Source of the DNA: Lysobacter sp. CFH 32150
GTDB taxonomy: Bacteria; Pseudomonadota; Gammaproteobacteria; Xanthomonadales; Xanthomonadaceae
Reading direction: 5' to 3'
NCBI RefSeq assembly: GCF_022758295.1
Contig: NZ_JALDWJ010000009.1
Span: 124,001 to 188,000 of the forward strand
DNA: 64,000 nucleotides
This document shows positions 34,001-41,058 of the stretch, piece after piece. Position numbers and translations under genes: made by a program. The notes under the pieces were generated by a model that was given only the letters and a program-made list of their open reading frames with translations, was not told the DNA's origin and searched no databases. The stretch's first letter is position 1; the number at the start of each line of letters is the position of its first letter.

Positions 34001-34147
34001 GAAGGGTTGGACAACTATCAATCCATGGCCGAGCAAGTCCTAGGGGATCAGCGAAAGAAGCAGCAATTCGCGGATCTGGTGCTGGACTTGGTCTATGACG
34101 CTTTCAAGCAAAAGGCAGGGGTTGGTGGTATCGAGTCTTCACGGTAG
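31061..34147 (+). CDS. hsdR: Type I restriction-modification system, restriction subunit
   Basis: A 1028-residue HsdR, the translocating endonuclease. The nuclease domain has D138 (SIDLVFF) and E152-L-K154 (ATAELKTD). The helicase motor follows: Walker A AGSGKT near residues 311-316, DEAH at 423-426 (VIADEAHSSQTG), FFAFTATPK near 478, and the second RecA-like domain with FQTGFDQPKLVAMYVDK and QTLSRLNRMYPGK. The C-terminal 250 residues are helical and include LSQIINYGDTDLEKRYHF. All motifs look intact, so the enzyme should be active. Confidence 0.96.
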   Translation: MNLHKELNFEREICQHLAAHGWLHSTNDKGYDKALALYPEDLIGWLKDTQKDEWAKLEAWHKGDTERQLQQRVAQLLDKVGPLEALRKSFKDHSARFDLCQFRPAHGHNPDSQARYAANRLRVVQQVHYSQHHNNSIDLVFFINGIPVATAELKTDFTQTLADATRQYRDARLPRDPVAKQDEPLLAFNRRALVHFAVSTDRVAMATRLAGKGTFFLPFDQGHDEGAGNPPSDGYRTAYLWERVLQRDAWLEILGSFLHLERKEEVDNKGSKKIKETLLFPRFHQWEAVNKLVSTARTEGAGHTYLVMHSAGSGKTNSISWLAHRLAVLHDTHDDKVFDGVIVITDRAVLDAQLQEAIAQIEHKTGFVKTIEAKDGAKSGQLKQALIDGTPIIVVTLQTFPFVLEAIKGEADLKSRSFAVIADEAHSSQTGAAARKLKEVLTAEELEEGVEVSAEDLMLAEMAARTLPGNISFFAFTATPKAKTIELFGRRPDTARPASDDNKPEPFHVYSMRQAIEEEFILDVLLNFTPYKLAYKLAHNGKDYDDTAVLKSEGMKQLARWVRLHPYNISQKVAIIVEHFRQHIGGRLDGQAKAMVVTASRKEAVRYKLAMDKYLAENKYGHIQALVAFSGEVHDLDSGPDKFTENNMNPALGKRDIREGFATGEFQLLLVANKFQTGFDQPKLVAMYVDKRLAGVSAVQTLSRLNRMYPGKKETFVLDFVNDADEIRKSFEPYYRTAQLAGVSDPNLIHDLQAKLDGKLIYTPSEVDGFANAWFDPKGTQKALQPFIAPAVDRFRGQLDDARKSDDSEAEDALEQFVRDLGSFVRMYDFLSQIINYGDTDLEKRYHFFKCLIPWIREQGRGEAVDLSGVKLTHYKLREGQEGGIPLGVDDDPATYQLKPITELGSGEAHQDEKVRLSELVKKLNDLFEGDLTDSDTVAYVQHITGKLLENDTLAQQAASNTKAQFALGDFNAALEDSVIEGLDNYQSMAEQVLGDQRKKQQFADLVLDLVYDAFKQKAGVGGIESSR

Positions 34148-34195
34148 CGCGCCCAAGGCGAACGAAGGGCAGGTTCATTTCCACACCGGCGGCAA

Positions 34196-34939
34196 TCAGT
34201 CCTTACGGCAAACCAGCAGCACCTCATCCACCTCTGCAGTACCAACCATCCCCGAAACCAACGCAAGCGGCTTCTGGAACCGCGCAAACAGCGGCAGCGT
34301 CCGGTTGTACCACCGCATCGCCTGCTCGCGCCGATGGGTGAGGAACCACATGCCCAGGTCCAGCAGCCACGACGACTTCGGTTGCATGCCGTAGATCGCG
34401 CTGTGTTCGAGGGTGAAACCGTGTGCGCGGATCTTTGTCAGTAACTGTTCCGGTTCGTAACGGCGGTAGTGGCCGACGAAGTCGTCGAACGCGGTCCAGC
34501 TCGCCGGATGCAGTGGCGCTGACAGCAGCACGGCCGCGCCGGGTTTGGCGACGCGGGCAAGTTCGGCGAGTACGCCATCGTCGTCGACGACGTGTTCGAT
34601 GATGTCCATGGCGCAGACTGCATCGAACGTGGCATCGGGGAAGGGTAGTGCGGTCACGCGGCCTTGCACGGCATTGGCGCCGTTGGCTTGCAGGCGCTGC
34701 AGTGCTGGCGGGCTGATGTCTACGAAGTGGGTGCCGTGAAGGGGAAATCGTGGTCGTAGGCCAGGGGCTACTTCGAGGCGGTGTGTGGCGTTGGAGGTTA
34801 GGCGGCTGACTAGTGGCCAGGTGTTGAAACGTTGAGGGTCGGTTAGGCGCGCGCTGCTCCATAGGCCGTCGTAGAAGCGGCGGTTGTGCTCGAGCAGGTC
34901 ATGCTCGGCATCCATTGGCTGGGGCGGGGATGCGTTCAT
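34196..34939 (-). CDS. Class I SAM-dependent methyltransferase
   Basis: A 247-residue methyltransferase. Motif I is LEVAPGLRPRFPLHG (about 54-68), less glycine-rich than usual; motif II is FVDISPPALQRL, and the post-motif DATFDAVCAMDIIEHV (about 103-118) is characteristic of Methyltransf_11 domains. The C-terminal 70 residues are hydrophobic (SSWLLDLGMWFLTHR, FARFQKPLALVSGMV), suggesting membrane association. The start is uncertain: ATG 34939 is chosen, ATG 34915 and TTG 34966 are possible, none with a good ribosome binding site. Its substrate is unknown. Confidence 0.82.
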   Translation of the reverse strand: MNASPPQPMDAEHDLLEHNRRFYDGLWSSARLTDPQRFNTWPLVSRLTSNATHRLEVAPGLRPRFPLHGTHFVDISPPALQRLQANGANAVQGRVTALPFPDATFDAVCAMDIIEHVVDDDGVLAELARVAKPGAAVLLSAPLHPASWTAFDDFVGHYRRYEPEQLLTKIRAHGFTLEHSAIYGMQPKSSWLLDLGMWFLTHRREQAMRWYNRTLPLFARFQKPLALVSGMVGTAEVDEVLLVCRKD

Positions 34940-35022
34940 TGGGGCGCCGGGGTGTCCAGTGGCCAATGCATAGGCGTGAGGGTAAGGGGTTTTTCACGCG
35001 ACTTGGGCCGTCGGCGTTGCTT

Positions 35023-35067
35023 GGGGCTCTGATCGCGACTTACGTCGCTCCCACAGGGGCTCCCACA
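35023..35067. repeat. Dispersed repeat, copy 1
   Basis: GGGGCT followed by TGATCGCGACTTACGTCGCT and CCCACAGGGGCTCCCACAG. A near-identical copy lies at 35442-35487 and a shorter one at 41018-41045. Copies 1 and 2 flank the small coiled-coil gene. Confidence 0.7.
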
Positions 35068-35143
35068 GGGTTTCATGACATCGGCATTCACGTGCCCTAG
35101 GTACCATCGGGCGGTGGTCACCTTTCCCGCGAAGGAGCTCGTC

Positions 35144-35410
35144 ATGTCCGAGGAAAACCCGAAGACCCCGCTCGATCACGTCACCGATACGCTGTCGCAG
35201 CTCAAGGAGATGCGGCATTACTCCAAGAACAACGTGGAGATGCTGACGCGGGAGTGGCTGCTGTTCGACGGTGAGCTTTCCAAGCTGAAGCAGACCGAGA
35301 AGATCGAGGATCTGATGGAGCGTCAGGGTCAGTTCTATGAGGCGTTGGAGAAGGTGATTGGGGATTTGGAGGAGTTGGCGGTTAAGTTGCAGCCTCCGCC
35401 GGAGGAGTAG
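35144..35410 (+). CDS. Small acidic coiled-coil protein of unknown function
   Basis: An 88-residue cytoplasmic protein, almost entirely charged and helical: a heptad-like stretch (VTDTLSQLKEMRHYSKNN) and a long C-terminal helix ending DLEELAVKLQPPPEE. An AAGGAG site sits 8 bases before the ATG, which fixes the start. I do not recognise a family. It lies alone between two copies of the same dispersed repeat, so it may be a recent arrival. Confidence 0.72.
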   Translation: MSEENPKTPLDHVTDTLSQLKEMRHYSKNNVEMLTREWLLFDGELSKLKQTEKIEDLMERQGQFYEALEKVIGDLEELAVKLQPPPEE

Positions 35411-35441
35411 GTCACGACGATCCGAAGGGGTCATGCTAGTC

Positions 35442-35549
35442 GGGGCTTTGATCGCGACTTACGTCGCTCCCACAGGGGCTCCCACAGATCGTAGGGCGGG
35501 TCTTGACCCGCCATCGCGGCGACCGAAAAGCGGTGGGCTGAAGCCCACC
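35442..35549. repeat. Cluster of dispersed palindromic repeats
   Basis: Copy 2 of the CGCGACTTACGTCGCT repeat (35442-35487) is followed by the palindrome GGCGGGTCTTGACCCGCC (35495-35512) and by GGTGGGCTGAAGCCCACC (35532-35549). The second element recurs inside the ABC permease gene at 41798-41815. The whole 35411-35683 interval carries no other gene. Confidence 0.7.
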
Positions 35550-35683
35550 TACGGGCTGGCCGATTGTCGATGCGCAAGGCGTTGGTAGCCACGGAGCCCG
35601 ACGTTGCGCCTGCATCTGCAGTGGCTGAGCGCTGCAGCCTCGGGACTCGACCACATCGCGATGCAGCGAACGAGGAGATACCC

Positions 35684-37372
35684 ATGGTCAACGGCAAGCG
35701 CACTGGTTCCGGAACAGATACGACATCAGGGGCGCGCGCACGTCGTCCTGCCTTGCGGGTCTTCGGCACCGGCTTGGCGATGCTGGCCCTGTTGATGGGC
35801 GTTGGCACGGCGAACGGGCAGGGGCAGCAGCATGCCGGGCACGCGCTGGGGACGGTGGATTTTCCTGTTAGCTGCTCCGCGCCGGCGCGGGCGGAATTCA
35901 ACCGCGCGATGGCGCTGTTGCATCACATGACGTATCCGCAGGCGCGTACGGCGTTCGAGCAGGTGGTTGCGACCGATCCCGACTGCGCGATGGCGCATTG
36001 GGGCGTGGCGGTGACGCTGTTCCAGCCGTTATGGCCGACACGACCGCGTCCGCCCGAACTGCAGCGGGGATGGGAGGAAGTGCAGAAGGCGAAGGCGTTG
36101 CAGCCGCCGACCGAGCGGGAGCGGTTGTTCGTGGCCGCGGCGGAGGCGTTCTTCCTCGAACCGGAATCGTCCGACTATTGGCTGCGCATCCGCCGGTGGC
36201 AGGAGGCGACGGCCAAGTTGTATGCGGCGTTGCCTGACGATTCCGAAGTGGCGGCATTCCAGGCGCTGGCGCTGCTGGCCACCGCGCCTGCCAATGCCCT
36301 GTCGCGCACCAACCCGGACAAGGCCGCCGCCATCCTGTTGCGCGTGTACGAAAAGAATCCGGACCATCCGGGTGCGATGCACTACCTCGTCCACGCCAAC
36401 GACGTGCCCGGTCGCGAACGCGAGTCGCTCGACATCTTGCGCAAGTACGAGCACGTGGCGCCGAACAATCCGCACGCATTGCACATGCCGACGCATATCT
36501 ACACGCGTCTGGGCGACTGGGATGCGGTGGAGCGCGGCAACCTGCGCGCGGCGGAGGCGGCGCTGCAGCACCCCGCCGGCGACAAGGGGCAATTCGTCTG
36601 GGACGAATTCCCGCATGCGATCGAATATCTGGTCTATGCGTATCTGCAGCAGGGCGATGACGCGTCCGCCGCTGCGCAGTTGCAACGGCTGCGCGCGACG
36701 GCGCACCTGGAACCGAGTTTCAAGACGGCGTTCCACCTGGCGTCCACGCAGGCGCGCTACGCACTGGAGCGGCGGGCATGGAACGAGGCGGCGGCGATTG
36801 TTCCGCGCGAGCCGGCGATCCTCGACTGGGACCGCTTCGCATGGCCGGAAGCCATCGCGCAATTCGCGCACGGTTTGGGTGCGGTGCGCGTGGGCAAGGC
36901 CGATGATGCGAAAGCGGTAGTCGCGCGGCTGGAGGTGCTTGAAGCGGCGACCCGCAAGGCGGGTGAGGATCTGTTCGCCCGCAACATCCAGGTGCTCCGC
37001 CTCGAATTGAGCGCGTGGATCGCCAACGCCGCAGGGCAACGCGAATCCAGCGTGGCGCTGATGCGCGAGGCCGCCGAACTCGAGACTTCAACGCCGAAGC
37101 ACCCGGTGACACCGGGGCCCACGCTTCCGGCGTACGAGCAATTGGGCGATTTGCTGATGGAGCAGAAGCAACCTGGCGAAGCGCTCGCGGCGTACCAGCG
37201 TGGGATGACGCTTTATCCGAACCGTTTCAACAGTGTGCTGGGTGCGGCGCGGGCGGCGAGTGCGCTCGGCGACAAGGCACAGGCGCGTGGATTTTATGAA
37301 GCGTTGATCAAGATTGCGGGGAAGGGAACGCGAGCGCCGGCGTTGCAGGAGGCGCGGGCGGCCGGTAGCTAG
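35684..37372 (+). CDS. Exported tetratricopeptide repeat protein
   Basis: A 562-residue protein with a signal-type hydrophobic segment (about residues 20-45, VFGTGLAMLALLMGVGTANG) and several TPR-like helical repeats. Clear ones are FNRAMALLHHMTYPQARTAF (about 70-90), DPDCAMAHWGVAV, and PGEALAAYQRGMTLYPNRFN near the end. The segment HPGAMHYLVHANDVPGRE with two histidines is typical of this family of large TPR proteins. GAGGAGA lies 6 bases before the start, chosen over the frame opening at 35564. It probably acts in the periplasm in protein-protein contact; the partner is unknown. Confidence 0.85.
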   Translation: MVNGKRTGSGTDTTSGARARRPALRVFGTGLAMLALLMGVGTANGQGQQHAGHALGTVDFPVSCSAPARAEFNRAMALLHHMTYPQARTAFEQVVATDPDCAMAHWGVAVTLFQPLWPTRPRPPELQRGWEEVQKAKALQPPTERERLFVAAAEAFFLEPESSDYWLRIRRWQEATAKLYAALPDDSEVAAFQALALLATAPANALSRTNPDKAAAILLRVYEKNPDHPGAMHYLVHANDVPGRERESLDILRKYEHVAPNNPHALHMPTHIYTRLGDWDAVERGNLRAAEAALQHPAGDKGQFVWDEFPHAIEYLVYAYLQQGDDASAAAQLQRLRATAHLEPSFKTAFHLASTQARYALERRAWNEAAAIVPREPAILDWDRFAWPEAIAQFAHGLGAVRVGKADDAKAVVARLEVLEAATRKAGEDLFARNIQVLRLELSAWIANAAGQRESSVALMREAAELETSTPKHPVTPGPTLPAYEQLGDLLMEQKQPGEALAAYQRGMTLYPNRFNSVLGAARAASALGDKAQARGFYEALIKIAGKGTRAPALQEARAAGS

Positions 37373-37534
37373 CTAGTGATGGGCGCATCGCCCACTGCTC
37401 AACCCATCCTACGAACTGTCGGTGGAGTTGCAGCTTCTGCCGCTGTTGCGCGGAAGGAAGAACCGAGCAAGGTCACTAGATGACCAGCCATTCGGTTGTT
37501 GAAAGCCCCGCCTTCGCGGGAATGACGAGCAAAG

Positions 37535-37558
37535 GCCCTGCATCGCGGGGCTTTTTTT
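37535..37558. terminator. Rho-independent terminator
   Basis: GCCCTGC and GCGGGGC pair around an ATC loop, followed by seven T residues. A CGCCTTCGCGGGAATGACG repeat of a type common in xanthomonads precedes it. It separates the TPR gene from the convergent membrane protein gene. Confidence 0.7.
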
Positions 37559-37584
37559 GTCCAGCATCGTTGCAAGGCCGAGCC

Positions 37585-37962
37585 TTAAACAGCAGGCGAT
37601 GCGAAGGCGACCACCGCCAGCAACGTAAAGGCGATAGCTGCGGTGATGGCGTGTGCGATGACGAGCCAGGCAGGCAGCAGGCGCTGGTGCCATTTGTAGA
37701 CGAGGCTCATCACGGCGCCGCCTGAGGCAGCGGCGAGGAACAACAGCAGCGCGAGTATCGCCAGCGACGGCACGGACATCATGCAGATCGCATAGATCAG
37801 CAAGGTCAAGCCGGATGCGGCGAGCAAGCCGTGCAGCATGGCTAGCCATGCAGGGGGATTGGTCTTGGTTGCAAAACGAATCCCCGCCATGAGCAGTCCG
37901 CCCAAGGCTGTGATCCCCAGCAGAATCGTCGCGACTTGCAGCATGTGCGCAGTCCCGGTCAT
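37585..37962 (-). CDS. Four-helix membrane protein of unknown function
   Basis: A 125-residue integral membrane protein with four hydrophobic segments (about 6-26, 38-60, 65-86 and 97-120). Short polar loops contain RFATKTNPPAW and YKWHQRLLPAW. I do not recognise a family. The start at 37962 lacks a strong ribosome binding site; an in-frame ATG at 37944 is possible. It is convergent with the TPR gene and divergent from the secreted-protein pair starting at 38183. Confidence 0.68.
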   Translation of the reverse strand: MTGTAHMLQVATILLGITALGGLLMAGIRFATKTNPPAWLAMLHGLLAASGLTLLIYAICMMSVPSLAILALLLFLAAASGGAVMSLVYKWHQRLLPAWLVIAHAITAAIAFTLLAVVAFASPAV

Positions 37963-38182
37963 TGAGCGTACGGAGCCTAGCTCGCTGGCGGTGAGCGTCT
38001 CGTGTGTGACCTGTCGTCACCGCGTGAGGCGACTTCGCCCTTCGTAAATCCCTGTCCTGCACTGTCCGGCCCAGCCGCAGCTCCGCGTTGTGCCCCTGTG
38101 AGCACCGCACCGAGGTGCTGTGCCCGTCGCGGCGCCAGTGTCGCCGCCCATAAGGACATACGGCGCAAGCCAGGGAGGTTCC

Positions 38183-39100
38183 ATGTCATTCAGTACTTTC
38201 ACGTCCGGCAATACCCGCCGAGCGCGGGTCGGTGGTGGCCGATCGCCACTCATTCCTCCGCTACTCCTGTTGTCCGCGTTTGTCGGTCAAGCGGCCTGCG
38301 CGCAGGAGCAAAGTGTGGAGTCGCTGCGCGAGCGTTCGGCCATCGTCATCCAGGGCAAGGTCCTGAAGACGCACGCCAGCGACGAGCCGTTGCTGGCGGC
38401 GTCCGATCAGACCGTGGTGGTTTCGGTGTTGCGTATGGACGCTGGCAGCGAGATCGCCGGTGATCAGACCGGACGCACTGCCACCGTCATCCTCGCTGAT
38501 TCGAAGCGGCTGAAAGTCGGGGAAGTGGCGTTGTTTTTTGGCAATCCGCGGTTCGTTGGGCGAACGTTGACGATCGCCGACGAAGGCGAGGTCGTATCCC
38601 GGGCAGGCGCTCAGGCGCTCTCTTCCGAAATGGAACGTGGCGCGCAAGCACGTCGGGATCGACCCGTGCATGACCGTCTCGCCACTGCGGCCCTGGTGTT
38701 CCGCGGCCATGTGGAGAAGATCCAGCCGCTCGATGCCCGCGCGACCAGGCGCAAAGGCACGTCAGAGCCGTCCAGCGAGCACGATCCGGAATGGCGGGTC
38801 GCGACGGTTCGCATCGAGTCGGCGCTGCAAGACGGCAAGGCCGGAAGGACGGTGAACATCCTGTTTCCGTCCAGTCGCGACATCGTCTGGTTCAACGCCC
38901 CCAAGTTGAGGGCTGGGCAGGATGCCGTTTTCATCGCGCATGCACCGGATCGGGAGAACCACGAGGAATACGGCGATATCGCCCGCCTGATAGGCCGGCA
39001 ACGGGCCTACGTGGTGACTGCACCATCCGATGTACTGCCATCGCAGGATGAAGCGCGTGTTCGCAACCTGCTTGCGCGCGCCAAGGAGAACAATCCATGA
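38183..39100 (+). CDS. Exported protein of unknown function
   Basis: A 305-residue protein with a signal-like segment (about 22-42, PPLLLLSAFVGQAACAQ). The mature part seems to hold two similar halves: IVIQGKVLKTHA...TVVVSVLRMD and LVFRGHVEKIQP...ATVRIESAL, suggesting a duplicated beta-domain. GGGAGG precedes the ATG; the frame opening at 38120 has none. It overlaps the next gene (BNR-like secreted protein) by ATGA, so the two products likely work together. No family was recognised. Confidence 0.75.
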   Translation: MSFSTFTSGNTRRARVGGGRSPLIPPLLLLSAFVGQAACAQEQSVESLRERSAIVIQGKVLKTHASDEPLLAASDQTVVVSVLRMDAGSEIAGDQTGRTATVILADSKRLKVGEVALFFGNPRFVGRTLTIADEGEVVSRAGAQALSSEMERGAQARRDRPVHDRLATAALVFRGHVEKIQPLDARATRRKGTSEPSSEHDPEWRVATVRIESALQDGKAGRTVNILFPSSRDIVWFNAPKLRAGQDAVFIAHAPDRENHEEYGDIARLIGRQRAYVVTAPSDVLPSQDEARVRNLLARAKENNP

Positions 39101-40923
39101 GGACCATCATCCACACGTCGGCGCTGGCGCTTGCCCTCGCCGCGTGCACGCTGCCTGCATTCGCCGCCAAAACCCGCCTGGTCAACATGGTGCCCAACTC
39201 GCGTAGCGGCGAGACCGTCCAGGATGCGGAACCCACCATCACCACCGACCCTAACAATGCGGCGCGGATGGCTGGTGCGGCTTTCACCTGGGACAACCTG
39301 ACCGGGGCGCCCATGGTCACGGCGACTGCGCCGATCTACATGTCCAACGACAACGGCAACAACTGGTCGATGGCATTCATCGTGCCCAGCCTGCTGGGAT
39401 CGGGGTTTCCAACCGGAGACATCACGCTCAGTTTCAGCTCGACGCTCAGCGGTGCGCCAGCGCACACCACGAGTTGGCTGTACGGCGGCATCCTCAGGTC
39501 CACCAACAGCGGCCGGCCGATGACGGTGCTGCGCGCGCAGGATGCTTACTCTTCGACGTTGATGACCGTCATGGACACGCGCACCGGCAATGTCGATCAG
39601 CCACATACCATCTCGCAAACTGGTGCCGGGCAGGACAAGCTCTACGTCGGGTTCAACGATGGATACGGGTGCGGGGTTCCGTCCGGTCGCACGTCCACGC
39701 TCGATGTTTCGCAGGACGCGAAAATCGCGGGACCGACCTTCGCGCTGGACGTGATCGAAGCGCGCAACACCGCCTGCCAGGACGGGTTTGCGCAGGTCGC
39801 GGCGCCGCACAGTGATGGCACCGTGTACGCGGCGTTCCTGCATGACTGGAGCAGTTCACCGCGACTGGTCGTGGTGCGCGATGACAACTGGGGCATCGGA
39901 CCTTCGCCTTTCGCCGACCTCACCGATCCCAGCGATTCCGTCGCGGGCCGCTTCGTCACCGGCGCACTGACCCTGGCTTCCGGCAACATGGGCCAGAACC
40001 GCCTGGGTGCGAGCAACGTTTCGATCGCGGTTGACCCGAGCAATAGCGACCGCGTCTACGTCGCCTGGGGAGATTCGAATGGGGCCAACAGCGAGACGAT
40101 CCATGTGCGGCGATCGATCAACCGCGGCGTGGACTGGTCGGATGACCTGCTGACGGTGACCAGTGCGATGAATCCGCAGATCGCGATCAACGACAGCGGG
40201 GTCACCGGTGTCCTGTACCAGAGCGTGGTGTCGGGTAACTGGGAAACCCGTTTCACCCGTTCCACTGACCTGGATGCGACAAACTTTCCAACCCCGGGCA
40301 CGCTGCTTGCACGCCAGAGCGCCAGCACGCCCGCAGCAACTTACTGGCCTTACATCGGTGACTACGCGTCCCTGGTCGCCTCCGATAGCAACTTCGTCGG
40401 CATGTTCTCCACGAGCAACTATCCGGACAAGGCCAACTTCCTGGACGGGGTCAAATTCCAGCGTGAGGTGGATTGGGTGGCGCACAAGCTGTATGCGGAT
40501 GCCGCGCACACCATGGAGGTCACGCCGTCCATTGACCCCTACTTCTTTGAAGTCAAGTCGGGCATCTGCGACAGGTCGCCGGGCTTCTGCAACATCTGCG
40601 TCCGGCGTCCGGAGCTGTGCCTCGGAATCTATGACCCCTGGTGGTGGTTGAAGTGCCCGATGTGCGGCATCGACATCTTCATCAATCCCGGCGAAGAAGT
40701 CATGCGCGTCAGCGTGTTCGATTCCCGCGGCAAGCAAGTCGGCCAGTTCAAGCGTCTTTCGCAACCGGTCGTCGAGAAGGGCGTTGCGTACCACTACAGC
40801 ATCCACCTGCAACCGGAGAAAGGCGTCGGGTATGTGCTGAAGGCTGATGTTGGACGAGGGACGCGGCTCAAGGGCAATTTCAGGCCGGCGTATATCGTCA
40901 GGACGACTAAAGCGGTGAGGTGA
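39097..40923 (+). CDS. Secreted sialidase-like (BNR-type) beta-propeller protein
   Basis: A 608-residue protein with a signal peptide (core LALALAACTLPAFA). Asp-box/BNR-like motifs SNDNGNNWS (near 80) and RRSINRGVDWSDD (near 330) and repeated DP(S/N)NxDRVYVAW-type strands suggest a sialidase-type beta-propeller, although the arginine triad of true sialidases is not evident. A Cys-rich insert (CDRSPGFCNICVRRPELCLG near 490) and a C-terminal beta domain follow. It is coupled to the preceding gene by ATGA overlap. Carbohydrate or surface binding is inferred. Confidence 0.78.
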   Translation: MRTIIHTSALALALAACTLPAFAAKTRLVNMVPNSRSGETVQDAEPTITTDPNNAARMAGAAFTWDNLTGAPMVTATAPIYMSNDNGNNWSMAFIVPSLLGSGFPTGDITLSFSSTLSGAPAHTTSWLYGGILRSTNSGRPMTVLRAQDAYSSTLMTVMDTRTGNVDQPHTISQTGAGQDKLYVGFNDGYGCGVPSGRTSTLDVSQDAKIAGPTFALDVIEARNTACQDGFAQVAAPHSDGTVYAAFLHDWSSSPRLVVVRDDNWGIGPSPFADLTDPSDSVAGRFVTGALTLASGNMGQNRLGASNVSIAVDPSNSDRVYVAWGDSNGANSETIHVRRSINRGVDWSDDLLTVTSAMNPQIAINDSGVTGVLYQSVVSGNWETRFTRSTDLDATNFPTPGTLLARQSASTPAATYWPYIGDYASLVASDSNFVGMFSTSNYPDKANFLDGVKFQREVDWVAHKLYADAAHTMEVTPSIDPYFFEVKSGICDRSPGFCNICVRRPELCLGIYDPWWWLKCPMCGIDIFINPGEEVMRVSVFDSRGKQVGQFKRLSQPVVEKGVAYHYSIHLQPEKGVGYVLKADVGRGTRLKGNFRPAYIVRTTKAVR

Positions 40924-41017
40924 TCATCGCGATGAGCTTTCGCACAGACGCCGCCTTCTGGTGGCGTTTGTGTTTGTCCAGGAAGGCAATACCCAGCAGC
41001 ACTGTCGGGGAGAATTG

Positions 41018-41045
41018 ATCGCGACTTACGTCGCTCCCGCAGGGT
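41018..41045. repeat. Dispersed repeat, copy 3
   Basis: GATCGCGACTTACGTCGCTC followed by CCGCAGGG, the shorter relative of the copies at 35023 and 35442. It lies between the BNR-like gene and the convergent ABC permease gene. Confidence 0.65.
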
Positions 41046-41058
41046 CTCTCGGTGAGCG

